Shown: positions 1-9,680 of the stretch, one piece after another
How positions within the stretch are numbered: position 1 is the first letter of the stretch
How the letters are laid out: each line of letters opens with the position of its first letter
Assembly: GCA_021819085.1 (NCBI GenBank)
Contig: JAKASJ010000014.1
Span: forward strand, 1-64,000
Source of the DNA: Pseudomonadota bacterium
GTDB lineage: Bacteria > Pseudomonadota > Gammaproteobacteria > Acidiferrobacterales > UBA6901
Reading direction: 5' to 3'
Length of the DNA: 64,000 nucleotides
Notes under the pieces: model-generated
Told to the model about the DNA's origin: nothing
The model's database searches: none
The model's input: the letters and a program-made list of their open reading frames with translations, nothing else
Translations under genes and position numbers: made by a program

Positions 1-534
1 CTCCTGAAGCTCAAGGCAGCGATGGGCTGACAGCCCGCCGCCGCGCCACCCGAATCCCCAGCGATGATTCCGGTGACAGCACGGCTGACGGTGGTGCCAG
101 GAATGGTTACTCGGACGGGCTCCTAGCCTGCCTCGTCCCGCTGGCTGACTGCGCCCGGGATACCGGACGCGACCCAGGCCCCGTTCTCCGTTGGCTGCGC
201 GGTTTGCGGATACCCGCCGTGCTGGCGGATAATGGAGCACACGCCGTCGGTGCACCGCGTTCCCGGCAGGTGATTGCGTTCCGCGAAGCGTCCCGGGCGC
301 ATGCGCCGTGGCGCACGTTGTTTTTGCCAACGCGGTCACGCGTCGCCGTTCTGCCGGTCACGCCGCCCCGGTGGCTGAGCCGTACGCTCCCAAGGAGCGC
401 GTTGTCGTCGCCAGGGTCGACTCTGGCCAGCCGGCAGCATCGCGGACCTGCGCCTTGACCGGAATTGAAGCCGACCCGGCCCGGCTTCCGGCCTATCCCT
501 GAAACAACTGCTGGAATCTAAAGGAGCTCAGCCT
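1..534. other. Gene-free stretch; possible tail of an upstream gene
   Basis: The first ten codons in frame 1 read LLKLKAAMG followed by TGA (ending at base 30). This could be the C-terminus of a gene that starts left of the window, but nine residues are too few to identify it. From 31 to the peroxiredoxin start I see only short overlapping ORFs on both strands with Arg/Ala/Ser-rich translations, no ribosome binding sites and no recognisable domains. These look like chance ORFs in GC-rich DNA. No tRNA or terminator was recognised. Confidence 0.5.
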
Positions 535-1029
535 ATGGCGATCACTACCGGTGACCCACTCCCTAACGCGACACTGCATGAATTGACAGCCGATGGAACC
601 AGGGAGGTTCCCGTGGAAGGGCTGGTCCGCAAACGACGCGTCGTGCTGTTCGGGTTGCCGGGGGCATTCACCCCGACATGCTCTGCGCGTCACGTGCCCG
701 GCTATCTTGCCCTGGCGGACAAGATCAGGGCGCTCGGCGTTGATGAGATCGCATGCGTGTCGGTAAACGACGCGTTCGTCATGGGTGCCTGGGGACAGGA
801 CCAGCACACCGACGGAAAAATCCGCATGCTGGCGGACGGCAACGCGGATTTTACCCGTGCCATCGGCCTCGAGGAGAATCTGAGCGGCTACGGAATGGGG
901 CTGCGCTCGAAGCGCTATTCCATGCTGGTCGATGATGGTGTGGTCGTGACGCTCAACGTCGAGGAGCCGGGAAAATTCGAGGTGAGCGACGCCGAGACCA
1001 TGCTTTATCAACTAGGCAAGCTGCGGTAG
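535..1029 (+). CDS. Prx5-type peroxiredoxin (AhpC/TSA family)
   Basis: This cytoplasmic thiol peroxidase of the peroxiredoxin-5 (hybrid Prx5/AHP1) family reduces H2O2 and organic hydroperoxides. The 164-residue length is normal for the family. The peroxidatic cysteine lies in the signature GAFTPTCSARH at Cys49, and a second cysteine is at Cys74 (IACVSVN). There is no C-terminal glutaredoxin domain, so the reductant must be a separate thioredoxin or glutathione system. The ATG at 535 is well supported by AAAGGAG about 9 bases upstream. The gene stands alone, 123 bases before treZ on the same strand. A stress-response link to the trehalose genes is possible, but the sequence does not prove one. 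The family call is firm; the reductant is unknown. Confidence 0.95.
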   Translation: MAITTGDPLPNATLHELTADGTREVPVEGLVRKRRVVLFGLPGAFTPTCSARHVPGYLALADKIRALGVDEIACVSVNDAFVMGAWGQDQHTDGKIRMLADGNADFTRAIGLEENLSGYGMGLRSKRYSMLVDDGVVVTLNVEEPGKFEVSDAETMLYQLGKLR

Positions 1030-1152
1030 GCCGGCGGCGTCGGCAGCACCGGCTGTGGCGCATTGGGGGCAGGCACCGGCGAGTTGCTGTTTCGGTTCCG
1101 TCCATGGCCGACCTCTGCCAGACGGCGCATTGCGCCAATACGGAGAGATCGC

Positions 1153-3036
1153 ATGAACCGATCACGTGCATCGCAGAGCGGCGATCCAGTGCGGCGTCGC
1201 CACTGCATGCCGTTCGGAGCCGAGGTCCTTCCGGGCGGCGGCGTGCGCTTCCGGCTGTGGGCCCCGGCAGCGCGCGAGGTTACGCTCTGTCTGGAGCATG
1301 GCCGTGAATCCAAAATGCTGCCGATGGACGTATTGCAGGAAGGGTGGTTCGGGCTGACGACGGGGATTGCCGGTCCCGGTACGCGCTATCGCTTCCGGAT
1401 CGACGGCGGTGTCGAGGTGCCCGATCCGGCCTCGCGTCATCAACCGCAGGATGCACACGGCCCGAGCGAGGTGATCGACCCGCTCGCCTTCGAATGGTCC
1501 GACGGCGGATGGCGCGGACGTCCCTGGTCGCAGACCGTGTTCTACGAGCTGCATGTGGGCGCGTTTTCGCGCGAAGGCGGATTTGCCGGCGTACAGAGCC
1601 GTCTGGACCGGCTCGCCGGTCTCGGCGTCACAGCCATCGAGCTCATGCCGGTTGCCGACTTTCCCGGCGCGCGCAACTGGGGCTACGATGGCGTTTTGCC
1701 GTTCGCGCCGGATTCGAGTTACGGCCCGCCGCAGGCGCTCAAAGAGCTCGTGCAGGCGGCGCACGCGCGCGGCCTCATGGTCTTCCTGGACGTCGTTTAC
1801 AACCACTTCGGACCGGATGGCAACTATCTGCCGCGCTACGCGCCGGCCTTTCTGGATGCGCGGCAGCACACGCCGTGGGGTGCGGCGATCAACTTCGTCG
1901 GTGCAGATTCGTCCGTCGTGCGTCAGTATTTCATTCACAACGCCCTCTACTGGCTGGAGGAATTCCATTTCGATGGCCTGCGCATCGATGCGGCACACGC
2001 GATCCGGGATGTCTCGCATCCGGATTTTCTGGAAGAGCTCGCGCAGACGGTGGCAAAAGGCCCCGGCGCATCGCGCTGCGTCCATCTGGTGCTCGAAAAC
2101 GATCGCAATGAGGTGCGATACCTCGCGCGTAGTGCCGATTGCGGCCAAACCCGCTACGCTGCGCAGTGGAATGACGACATTCATCATGCCCTGCACGTGC
2201 TCGTCACCGGCGAACGCAGCGGGTACTACGGGGACTACGCGGATGCGCCCGTGCGCCATCTCGGCCGCTGCCTGACCGAGGGGTTTTCATACCAGGGTGA
2301 GCCGTCGCGCTACCGTGGCGGTGCGTTGCGGGGCGAGCCGTCGGCGGGATTGCCGCTCACGGCGTTCGTCTCGGCGCTTCAGACCCATGATCAGGTCGGC
2401 AACCGGGCCTACGGAGAGCGCATAACGCAGCTGGCGACCGAAGCCGCGGTGCGTGCGGCCACGGCGGTTCTGCTGCTTGCGCCGTCGCCGCCGCTGCTGT
2501 TCATGGGGCAGGAATGGGGGTCGGTGGCGCCGTTTCCTTTCTTCTGCGATTTCGGAGATGGCCTGGCAGAGGCGGTGACACGCGGGCGGCGCGAGGAGTT
2601 CGCCCGCTTTCCCGCGTTTCGCGACCCGCAGGCGCGCGCGCTCATTCCCGACCCGAACGATATACGAACCTTCGAAAGTGCAAAGCTCGACTGGCACGAA
2701 CCGGACACCAGCGCCGGCCGGCGTTGGTGGCAGTGGCACCGCGAGCTGCTCGCGACCCGGCAGCGCGAGATCGTTCCACGCATCACGCGGCTTCAGGGCG
2801 GTTGCGGACAATTCCGGCGGCACGGTGAGACGGCGCTGGACGTGCGCTGGACGCTCGCCGATCGCAGTGTGCTTGTGCTGGTCGCGAATCTCGGCGCCGG
2901 GCCCACGCCAGCCTGGGACTGGCCAGCGGGACGGATGATTTTTTCCACCGGCGGCGTGCAGGCCGGCACCCATATGCTGCCACCCTGGTCGGTCATATGG
3001 TTTCTCGATGCGGCGGGCACGGGGATTCGGGCATGA
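1153..3036 (+). CDS. treZ: Malto-oligosyltrehalose trehalohydrolase TreZ
   Basis: TreZ hydrolyses the alpha-1,4 bond next to the terminal trehalose unit of maltooligosyl-trehalose, releasing trehalose. It is the second step of the TreYZ route from glycogen or maltodextrin. The protein (627 aa) begins with a CBM48-type beta-sandwich (GGGVRFRLWAPAAREV, about residues 25-105), followed by the GH13 barrel. The GH13 conserved regions are visible: DVVYNHFGPDGNYL, FDGLRIDAAHAI (nucleophile Asp), LVLENDRNEV (acid/base Glu) and QTHDQVGNRAYGER. The ORF track extends upstream to a TTG, but I place the start at ATG 1153, preceded by GGAGAG; a second ATG lies at 1207. The stop overlaps the treY start (ATGA), so the two genes are translationally coupled. 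Confidence 0.95.
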   Translation: MNRSRASQSGDPVRRRHCMPFGAEVLPGGGVRFRLWAPAAREVTLCLEHGRESKMLPMDVLQEGWFGLTTGIAGPGTRYRFRIDGGVEVPDPASRHQPQDAHGPSEVIDPLAFEWSDGGWRGRPWSQTVFYELHVGAFSREGGFAGVQSRLDRLAGLGVTAIELMPVADFPGARNWGYDGVLPFAPDSSYGPPQALKELVQAAHARGLMVFLDVVYNHFGPDGNYLPRYAPAFLDARQHTPWGAAINFVGADSSVVRQYFIHNALYWLEEFHFDGLRIDAAHAIRDVSHPDFLEELAQTVAKGPGASRCVHLVLENDRNEVRYLARSADCGQTRYAAQWNDDIHHALHVLVTGERSGYYGDYADAPVRHLGRCLTEGFSYQGEPSRYRGGALRGEPSAGLPLTAFVSALQTHDQVGNRAYGERITQLATEAAVRAATAVLLLAPSPPLLFMGQEWGSVAPFPFFCDFGDGLAEAVTRGRREEFARFPAFRDPQARALIPDPNDIRTFESAKLDWHEPDTSAGRRWWQWHRELLATRQREIVPRITRLQGGCGQFRRHGETALDVRWTLADRSVLVLVANLGAGPTPAWDWPAGRMIFSTGGVQAGTHMLPPWSVIWFLDAAGTGIRA

Positions 3037-5945
3037 ATGCGCCGCGCATACCGATCGCCACCTACAGGCTTCAGCTTCACCGGGATTTCACGTTCACCCA
3101 CGCCGCGCAGGTGGTTCCGTATCTGCGCGAACTCGGGATCAGCCACTGCTACCTATCGCCGATCCTGCGCGCGCGTGCCGGAAGCGGCCACGGCTACGAT
3201 GTGGTCGATCACAGCGAATTCAATCCGGAGATCGGGACGCGCGCGGATTTCGAGCGCTTCGTTGCGGTACTGCGGGAGCACGGCATGGGACTGGTGGTCG
3301 ACATTGTCCCGAACCACATGGGTGTCGGAGGCGCGGATAATCTGTGGTGGCTCGATGTTCTGGAAAACGGAGAGGCATCGGAGTTCGCAACGTATTTCGA
3401 CATCGACTGGCGCCCGGCCAAGAGCGAACTGCGTGGCAGGCTGCTGCTGCCTTTTCTCGAGGACCACTACGGCACGGTTCTCGAGAAAAGGCTGTTGAAA
3501 TTGAGTTTCGACGCCGCACAGGGCCAGCTCGGCATAACGTATCACGAGCATTACTTTCCGATCGATCCGAAAACCTACCCTTTCGTCCTGCGCAACGTAC
3601 TGGACGCGCTGCCGGAGGGATTCGCCGGGCGTGAAACCCTGCGCGAGCTCATCGGCGCGTTCGATGATCTGCCTGCGCGCCGGGAGACGGCGACGGCGCG
3701 CAGCCGCATCAGGTCGCAGGCAATCGCCGTACTCAAGCGCGCGCTGGCGGATCTGTGCCGTGAACAGTCGCAGATCAGCGAGCGGGTTGCCGCGGAGGTG
3801 GCCGCGGTCAACGGTGACCCGCCACAGCCTGAGAGCCTGGATGTGCTGCATCAGCTGCTCGAGCAGCAGGCGTACCGCCTCGCGTACTGGCTGGTCGCAT
3901 CGGACGAGATCAACTACCGGCGCTTTTTCGACATCAATGCGCTCGCGGGACTGCGCATGGAGCGTCCGGAGGTTTTCCACGCCACGCACCGGGTGCTCGT
4001 GGAACTCGCCAAAGCGGGCATGCTGCAGGGTTTTCGCGTGGATCATCCCGACGGGCTGTTCGATCCGCTGAATTATTTCCGGATGCTGCGGGATGCGGTT
4101 CTGACCGAGGAGCACGGCGAGGATCCGGCCATATATACCGTCGCGGAGAAGATCCTGGCGGCGGGCGAGCGGTTGCGCTCCGACTGGCCGGTGCATGGAA
4201 CCACCGGCTACGAGTTTTCCGCGCAGCTGAACGGTCTTTTCGTATACCCGGATGCCGGTCCGGTGCTGACGGAAATCTACCAGCGTTTCACGGGGCAGGC
4301 GGGCGATTTCACGGAGCTGCTGTGCGAGAGCAAAAAACTCGTCATGCGTACGCTCATGTCGGGAGAGCTGATGGTGCTGGCGAACCTCCTTGATCAGATT
4401 TCCGAAGACGACCGGCACACGCGCGACTATACGCTGCACGCCTTGCGCGATGCGCTCATGGAGGTGATCGCCTGCTTTCCGGTGTACCGCACCTATATCT
4501 CGGCAGCCGGGGTCTCGGAAGAGGACCGGCGCTGTATCGAACAGGCCATCGTCCAGGCAATGAAACGCAGCCCTGCGGCCGACGTCAGCATCTTCGGATT
4601 CCTGCGCCGGATCCTGCTGCTCGAGCAGGCAGGTCCGGATCGGGACGATAGGCAGCTGCGCTTTGTGATGAAATTCCAGCAGTATACGGCGCCGGTCATG
4701 GCCAAGGGCATGGAGGACACCAGCTTTTACGCCTACAGCCGCTTCATTGCGCTTAACGAGGTCGGGGATGATCCGCGCCGCTTCGGCTTTCCGATGGCAG
4801 CGTTTCATCTGGCCAACCGCGAGCGCCAGCTGCAGTGGCCGCATATGCTGCTGTCGACTTCAACCCACGACAGCAAGCGCAGCGAGGACGTGCGCGCCCG
4901 CATCGACGTGCTTTCCGAGCTGCCGGCGACGTGGCGCACGCATGTCAACCGGTGGAGCCGCCTCAACGCCGGCGCCCGGCGCATGCTCGACGATCGCTCC
5001 GTGCCGGCGCGCGAAGACGAATACCTGCTGTACCAGACGCTGGTTGGCGCATGGCCGGTCGAGGAGCCGGGTAGCCCGGGCCTTGCCGAATTCGGGGAAC
5101 GCATCGAGCGCTTCATGCTCAAGGCGGTGCGTGAGGCCAAGGTACACACCAGCTGGATCAACCCCCATGCGGCGTATGAAGAATCGGTGCTCACCTTTGT
5201 GCGTACGCTGCTCGACGCATCGCGCAGGAGTGCATTCCGCTCCGATATCGCGCGGTTCGCCAGGCATGTTGCCCTGTTCGGCATGCTGAACGGGCTGGCT
5301 CAGGCGCTCGTGCGGCTCACTGCGCCGGGTGTGCCCGACATCTATCAGGGCACGGAAATCTGGCAGCTGAGCCTGGTCGACCCGGACAACCGGCGTCCGA
5401 TCGATTTCGAGCGTCGCCGCCGGCTACTGGAACAGCTCAGGCCGCTTGTCGCGGGCAGCGGAACCGCGCTTGCGGCGCGTGTGCGGCTGCTGCTCAACAC
5501 CTGGGAGGACGGGCGCGTGAAATTGTACGTCGTGCGGCAGGCGCTCGAACTGCGTGGGCGGCATCCGGACGTATTTTGCAGCGGCGAATATCTGGCGCTC
5601 TTGCCGAGGGGCGCCCGGGCACAGCACATCTGCGCGTTCGCGCGCCGCAATGAGGCGACGACGATAGTCACGGTGGCGCCACGCTGGTTTGCGCGGCTCA
5701 CCGGTGAGCGCGAGCGCCTGCCGCTCGGTGCGGAAGTATGGGGTGATACGGACATCGAGGCGCCGGCGCCCGGCGATTACCTGAACGTCTTTACCGGAGA
5801 GACCCTTGCTGCCGAGTGGCGGCGCGGCGGATGGTGTTTGCGTGCGGCCCGGGTGCTCGCGCGCTTTCCCGTGGCGTTGCTGCTGCGAACGCCGGCGGCC
5901 GATGACACAGAGCGCGCGGCCGGTTTGATAGACGTTGCCGAGTAG
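3033..5945 (+). CDS. treY: Malto-oligosyltrehalose synthase TreY
   Basis: TreY is an intramolecular transglucosidase. It converts the reducing end of a maltodextrin from an alpha-1,4 to an alpha,alpha-1,1 linkage and so makes the substrate of TreZ. The protein is 970 aa, at the long end for the family, with insertions in the barrel. Visible GH13 motifs are LVVDIVPNHMGVGG, QGFRVDHPDGLFDP (nucleophile Asp), YTVAEKILAAGERL (acid/base Glu) and STHDSKRSEDVRARI (His-Asp pair). Near the C-terminus VPDIYQGTEIW fits TreY. The start is ATG 3033, which overlaps the treZ stop as ATGA; the ORF-track start at 2997 lies inside treZ and is unlikely. The gene is the middle of the treZ-treY-treS cluster. Confidence 0.96.
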   Translation: MNAPRIPIATYRLQLHRDFTFTHAAQVVPYLRELGISHCYLSPILRARAGSGHGYDVVDHSEFNPEIGTRADFERFVAVLREHGMGLVVDIVPNHMGVGGADNLWWLDVLENGEASEFATYFDIDWRPAKSELRGRLLLPFLEDHYGTVLEKRLLKLSFDAAQGQLGITYHEHYFPIDPKTYPFVLRNVLDALPEGFAGRETLRELIGAFDDLPARRETATARSRIRSQAIAVLKRALADLCREQSQISERVAAEVAAVNGDPPQPESLDVLHQLLEQQAYRLAYWLVASDEINYRRFFDINALAGLRMERPEVFHATHRVLVELAKAGMLQGFRVDHPDGLFDPLNYFRMLRDAVLTEEHGEDPAIYTVAEKILAAGERLRSDWPVHGTTGYEFSAQLNGLFVYPDAGPVLTEIYQRFTGQAGDFTELLCESKKLVMRTLMSGELMVLANLLDQISEDDRHTRDYTLHALRDALMEVIACFPVYRTYISAAGVSEEDRRCIEQAIVQAMKRSPAADVSIFGFLRRILLLEQAGPDRDDRQLRFVMKFQQYTAPVMAKGMEDTSFYAYSRFIALNEVGDDPRRFGFPMAAFHLANRERQLQWPHMLLSTSTHDSKRSEDVRARIDVLSELPATWRTHVNRWSRLNAGARRMLDDRSVPAREDEYLLYQTLVGAWPVEEPGSPGLAEFGERIERFMLKAVREAKVHTSWINPHAAYEESVLTFVRTLLDASRRSAFRSDIARFARHVALFGMLNGLAQALVRLTAPGVPDIYQGTEIWQLSLVDPDNRRPIDFERRRRLLEQLRPLVAGSGTALAARVRLLLNTWEDGRVKLYVVRQALELRGRHPDVFCSGEYLALLPRGARAQHICAFARRNEATTIVTVAPRWFARLTGERERLPLGAEVWGDTDIEAPAPGDYLNVFTGETLAAEWRRGGWCLRAARVLARFPVALLLRTPAADDTERAAGLIDVAE

Positions 5946-6191
5946 GTTAGATTGACGGCTGCGGCGATTGCCGGGGTGCTCCGCCGGGGCGCCGGCAGTC
6001 GGAAGTCACACGGCGCGGGCGGTTCTGCCGATTCGGCGTGTACGTCGCGTCACTGCATTAGAGGTGCGGATCGTTCCGCTGCCGGTGCGGGGCAGGACGA
6101 GACGGAATCCGGGCGCGAAGCCGGACCGCATCCGCGCATACGGCTGCGCCGGTCGGTGCAGGACCGGCAACGGCGTCGGCGGAGACTCGTC

Positions 6192-9100
6192 GTGGAACAG
6201 CAGCGCACAGCGCCTGAGACAGTATTGTCAGATGACCCGCTTTGGTACAAGGATGCGGTCATCTACGAGCTGCACGTCAAGGCGTTCTTCGACAGCAACG
6301 GCGACGGCATCGGCGATTTCCCAGGTCTCACGTCCAAGCTGGACTATCTCCACGACCTGGGTGTCAATACGCTGTGGCTGTTGCCGTTCTATCCGTCGCC
6401 GCTGCGCGATGATGGATACGATATATCCGACTATCACAACGTCCATCCGTCCTACGGCACGCGGCGGGATTTCCGCAACTTTGTGCGCGCGGCGCACGAT
6501 CGCGGACTTAGGATCATTACCGAGCTCGTGATCAACCACAGCTCGGATCAGCATCCCTGGTTCCAGGCCGCCCGCCGGTCGCCGCCGGGCTCGTCCAAGC
6601 GCAACTTCTATGTCTGGAGCGATACCGACACGAAGTTTGCCGGTACGCCCATCATCTTCAGCGACACGGAAAAATCCAACTGGGCATGGGATGAGGTGGC
6701 ACAGGCCTATTACTGGCACCGGTTTTTTTCCCACCAGCCGGATCTCAATCACAACAACCCGCACGTGGTGAAGGCAATGACGCGGGTAATGCGTTTCTGG
6801 CTCGACCATGAGGTGGACGGCCTGCGGCTAGACGCGGTGCCTTACCTGTGCGTGCGCGAGGGGACGAGCAATGAGAATCTCCCTGAAACGCACGCCGTGA
6901 TCCGGCAGATGCGCGCCGAGATCGACGCGCATTACCGCGACCGCATGCTGCTCGCCGAGGCCAATCAGTGGCCGGAGGATGTGCGTGATTATTTCGGCAA
7001 TGGTGACGAATGCCATATGGCCTATCACTTTCCGCTCATGCCGCGCATGTACATGGCCATTGCCCAGGAAGACCGCCATCCGATCGTCGAGATTCTGAAG
7101 CAGACCCCGGACATCCCGGAAAACTGCCAGTGGGCGGTGTTTCTGCGTAACCACGATGAGCTCACGCTCGCCACGGTGACGAGCCGGGAACGAGACTACA
7201 TGTACCAGATGTATGCGGCTGACCCGCAGGCACGCCTCAACCTGGGCATCCGTCGCCGGCTCGCGCCGCTCATGGACAACGACATTGACCGGATCAAGCT
7301 GATGAACAGCCTGCTGCTGTCGATGCCCGGTTCGCCGATCATCTATTACGGCGACGAGATCGGCATGGGCGACAACATCTATCTCGGCGACCGCAACGGT
7401 GTGCGTACCCCCATGCAGTGGAGTCCTGACCGCAACGCCGGATTTTCGCACGCCGACCCGCAGCGCCTGTATCTGCCGCCGATCATGGACCCGGTGTACG
7501 GTTACGAAGCAGTGAACGTGGAAGCGCAGTCGCGCGACCCTTCGTCACTGCTCAACTGGATGCGCCGCACGCTCGGCGTGCGCCGGAATTATCAGGCGTT
7601 CGGGCGCGGGCGGTTCCAGTTTCTGCGGCCCGGAAACCGCAAGATCCTCGCGTATCTGCGCGAGTACGGTGATGAGATCATCTTGTGCGTAGCAAATCTT
7701 GCGCGATCCGCCCAGCCGGTGGAACTCGATCTGGCACAGTATCGCGGACGCGTCCCGGTGGAGCTGATGGGCCGTACCGCATTTCCTCCGGTCGGCGGCC
7801 TGCCTTATCTGCTGACGCTTCCGGGGCACGGGTTTTATTGGTTCCGGCTGGTGAAGGATGCGCAGGTGCCGTTGTGGCACGATCAGCGCCTCGCGCCCGA
7901 GGAGCTTCCGGTGGTGGTGCTGTTCGACGGCCTGCGCAGTCTGCTGCGCGACCGGGTCGTACCATGGCGCATACGCATGGCCGAAAAACTGCGTGCCCAG
8001 CTCGAAACCGAGGTGTTCCCGAAGTTTGTAGCGATGCAGCGCTGGTCCGGGCTGAAGGAGCATGTGCCCGAGCACGTGCAGCTCGCCGACAGCGCCGAGT
8101 GGGGCGGTGACCCGGCCAAATGGCTGGTGGCGCTGCTGCGGATCGGGCCGCCTGCCGGTCCGCCTGAGACCTATTTTGCGCCGTTCGCACTGATCTGGGA
8201 CAGCGGCGACGACGCGCGCGACCGCAGTCTGTCCACCGCGACGCTGGCGCGTGTGCGTCAGCAGGCGAGCACCGGCGTGCTTGCTGACGCGTTTTCGGAC
8301 GAGAGCTTTTGTCGTGCCATGGTGGCGGCTGCCGGCCGGGGCGAGGAACTGCCGTGTGCCGCCGGCACCATCCGGTTCATTCCGGCGGCACGGTTCGAGG
8401 AGATCAAAGGGGCTGCACCGCTGGAGGAATTGCCGGTATCGGCGCAGGGTGCGAGGGGCGGACACACCGTCTTGCGCTTCGGAAGCCGCCTGTTGCTCAA
8501 GGCCTATCGGCGCCTGCGGGCCGGGCTTCATCCGGAGGTTGAGTTCAGCCGGTTTCTCGGGGAAGTGGCGCATTTCTCGCGCAGCGTGCCGCTAGCCGGT
8601 CACGTCGAGTATGTGGGTGGCGATGGGGTGACGGCGACGCTCGCCCTGATCCAGGGTTTTGTGGAAAATCAGGGCGACGGCTGGAGCTATACGCTTTCCT
8701 ATCTGGAGCGTTTTCTCGAGCAGGAACGCACGCGTGGCCTGTCGGGGGCCGGATCCGCGGAAACGCACGGCGCCTATCAGGCTCTCATGGGCGTGCTCGG
8801 GCGGCGCACCGGCGAGCTGCATCTGGCGCTGGCCGCTTACGCCAGCGACCCGGCATTTGCCGCCGAGCCGCTACGGCGCCGGGATCCGGCGGACTGGGTT
8901 GCCGATGCGCGCGCCGAGGCAGTTGCCGCGCTGGAAGCGCTGGAGCGGCAACGGACGGCGCTGGGCTCCGAGGCAAGCGCGGCGGCGCAGGCGATTTTGG
9001 ATCGGCGCGCCGAGCTGCTGCAGCGCATCGATTCCGCCGCAGACAGTCCGCCGAACGGTGTGAGGACGCGGATCCACGGCGACTTCGGTCTGTCCAAAGC

Positions 9101-9521
9101 GCTGCTGGCGCAGAATGATTTTTTCATAATCGGGTTCGAGGGCGGAGCGGGTCGGATGCGCGCAGAGTACCGCGCGAAGCATTCGCCGCTGCGCGACGTG
9201 GCCAGCATGCTGTGTTCCCTGTCGGAGGCGCGCCAGGAGGCGCTGCTAGCGGCGACCGCCGGGCATCCGGAGGACGTACGGCCGCTCGAACCGCTGCTGC
9301 GGGCCTGGGCGCTGGGTGCACGACGCGCATTCCTGCAGGCCTATACCGAGACGACCCGCGACACTGGATTGCTGGGAGATCAGCGCGGAATGCCGCAACT
9401 GCTGGACATGTTCGAACTGGAGCAGGTCCTGTACGGGTTGCGCGGAGCGCTGGACCAGCAATCGGAGCGGAGTTCTTTCGGACTGCACGGAATCCTGGAG
9501 CTTCTCGGTCCGCCGAAATAG
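6192..9521 (+). CDS. treS: Trehalose synthase fused to a diverged maltokinase domain (TreS-Mak)
   Basis: TreS (about residues 15-560) interconverts maltose and trehalose. Its GH13 residues are present: ELVINHSSDQHPWFQ, DGLRLDAVPYL, LAEANQWPEDV and LRNHDELTL. The second half (about 590-1109) is a maltokinase (Pep2/Mak) domain of the aminoglycoside-phosphotransferase fold; such TreS-Mak fusions of about 1,100 aa are common. The kinase motifs are damaged. The expected HGDxHxxQ reads HGDFGLSK (962-969), and the metal-binding DFE reads GFE (981-983), so maltose-1-phosphate formation by this domain is doubtful. I start the gene at GTG 6192 with GGAG 7 bases upstream. The track's extra 80 residues from TTG 5952 are Arg/Ser/Gly-rich and not family-like. 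The 246 bases before it, after treY, hold no other gene. Confidence 0.93.
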   Translation: MEQQRTAPETVLSDDPLWYKDAVIYELHVKAFFDSNGDGIGDFPGLTSKLDYLHDLGVNTLWLLPFYPSPLRDDGYDISDYHNVHPSYGTRRDFRNFVRAAHDRGLRIITELVINHSSDQHPWFQAARRSPPGSSKRNFYVWSDTDTKFAGTPIIFSDTEKSNWAWDEVAQAYYWHRFFSHQPDLNHNNPHVVKAMTRVMRFWLDHEVDGLRLDAVPYLCVREGTSNENLPETHAVIRQMRAEIDAHYRDRMLLAEANQWPEDVRDYFGNGDECHMAYHFPLMPRMYMAIAQEDRHPIVEILKQTPDIPENCQWAVFLRNHDELTLATVTSRERDYMYQMYAADPQARLNLGIRRRLAPLMDNDIDRIKLMNSLLLSMPGSPIIYYGDEIGMGDNIYLGDRNGVRTPMQWSPDRNAGFSHADPQRLYLPPIMDPVYGYEAVNVEAQSRDPSSLLNWMRRTLGVRRNYQAFGRGRFQFLRPGNRKILAYLREYGDEIILCVANLARSAQPVELDLAQYRGRVPVELMGRTAFPPVGGLPYLLTLPGHGFYWFRLVKDAQVPLWHDQRLAPEELPVVVLFDGLRSLLRDRVVPWRIRMAEKLRAQLETEVFPKFVAMQRWSGLKEHVPEHVQLADSAEWGGDPAKWLVALLRIGPPAGPPETYFAPFALIWDSGDDARDRSLSTATLARVRQQASTGVLADAFSDESFCRAMVAAAGRGEELPCAAGTIRFIPAARFEEIKGAAPLEELPVSAQGARGGHTVLRFGSRLLLKAYRRLRAGLHPEVEFSRFLGEVAHFSRSVPLAGHVEYVGGDGVTATLALIQGFVENQGDGWSYTLSYLERFLEQERTRGLSGAGSAETHGAYQALMGVLGRRTGELHLALAAYASDPAFAAEPLRRRDPADWVADARAEAVAALEALERQRTALGSEASAAAQAILDRRAELLQRIDSAADSPPNGVRTRIHGDFGLSKALLAQNDFFIIGFEGGAGRMRAEYRAKHSPLRDVASMLCSLSEARQEALLAATAGHPEDVRPLEPLLRAWALGARRAFLQAYTETTRDTGLLGDQRGMPQLLDMFELEQVLYGLRGALDQQSERSSFGLHGILELLGPPK

Positions 9522-9680
9522 CCCAGGCGCAAAGGCCGCCTCGCTGCGAACCCGGCGCGCCGCTTGACCGCGTGCGGCGCCTTGCAATGCGGCGCATCCC
9601 GGGCAGTGCGCCATCTGCCGGGCCGTGGCAATGCGCGGATCTCTTTGTGAACTACGACGCGGAAGCGACAGGAGGAAATC

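Noticed and set aside
3153-4844. 563-codon minus-strand ORF inside treY, and similar long antisense ORFs (1162..2259, 7545..8573, 44336..45433, 45704..47167, 55231..56805)
   Set aside because: They are antisense shadows of well-identified genes in GC-rich DNA, with His/Arg/Gln-rich translations, no ribosome binding sites and no domains.
5952-6191. 80-residue N-terminal extension of TreS from TTG 5952
   Set aside because: The extension is low-complexity Arg/Ser/Gly sequence and lacks family similarity. GTG 6192 has a proper Shine-Dalgarno and gives the normal N-terminus.
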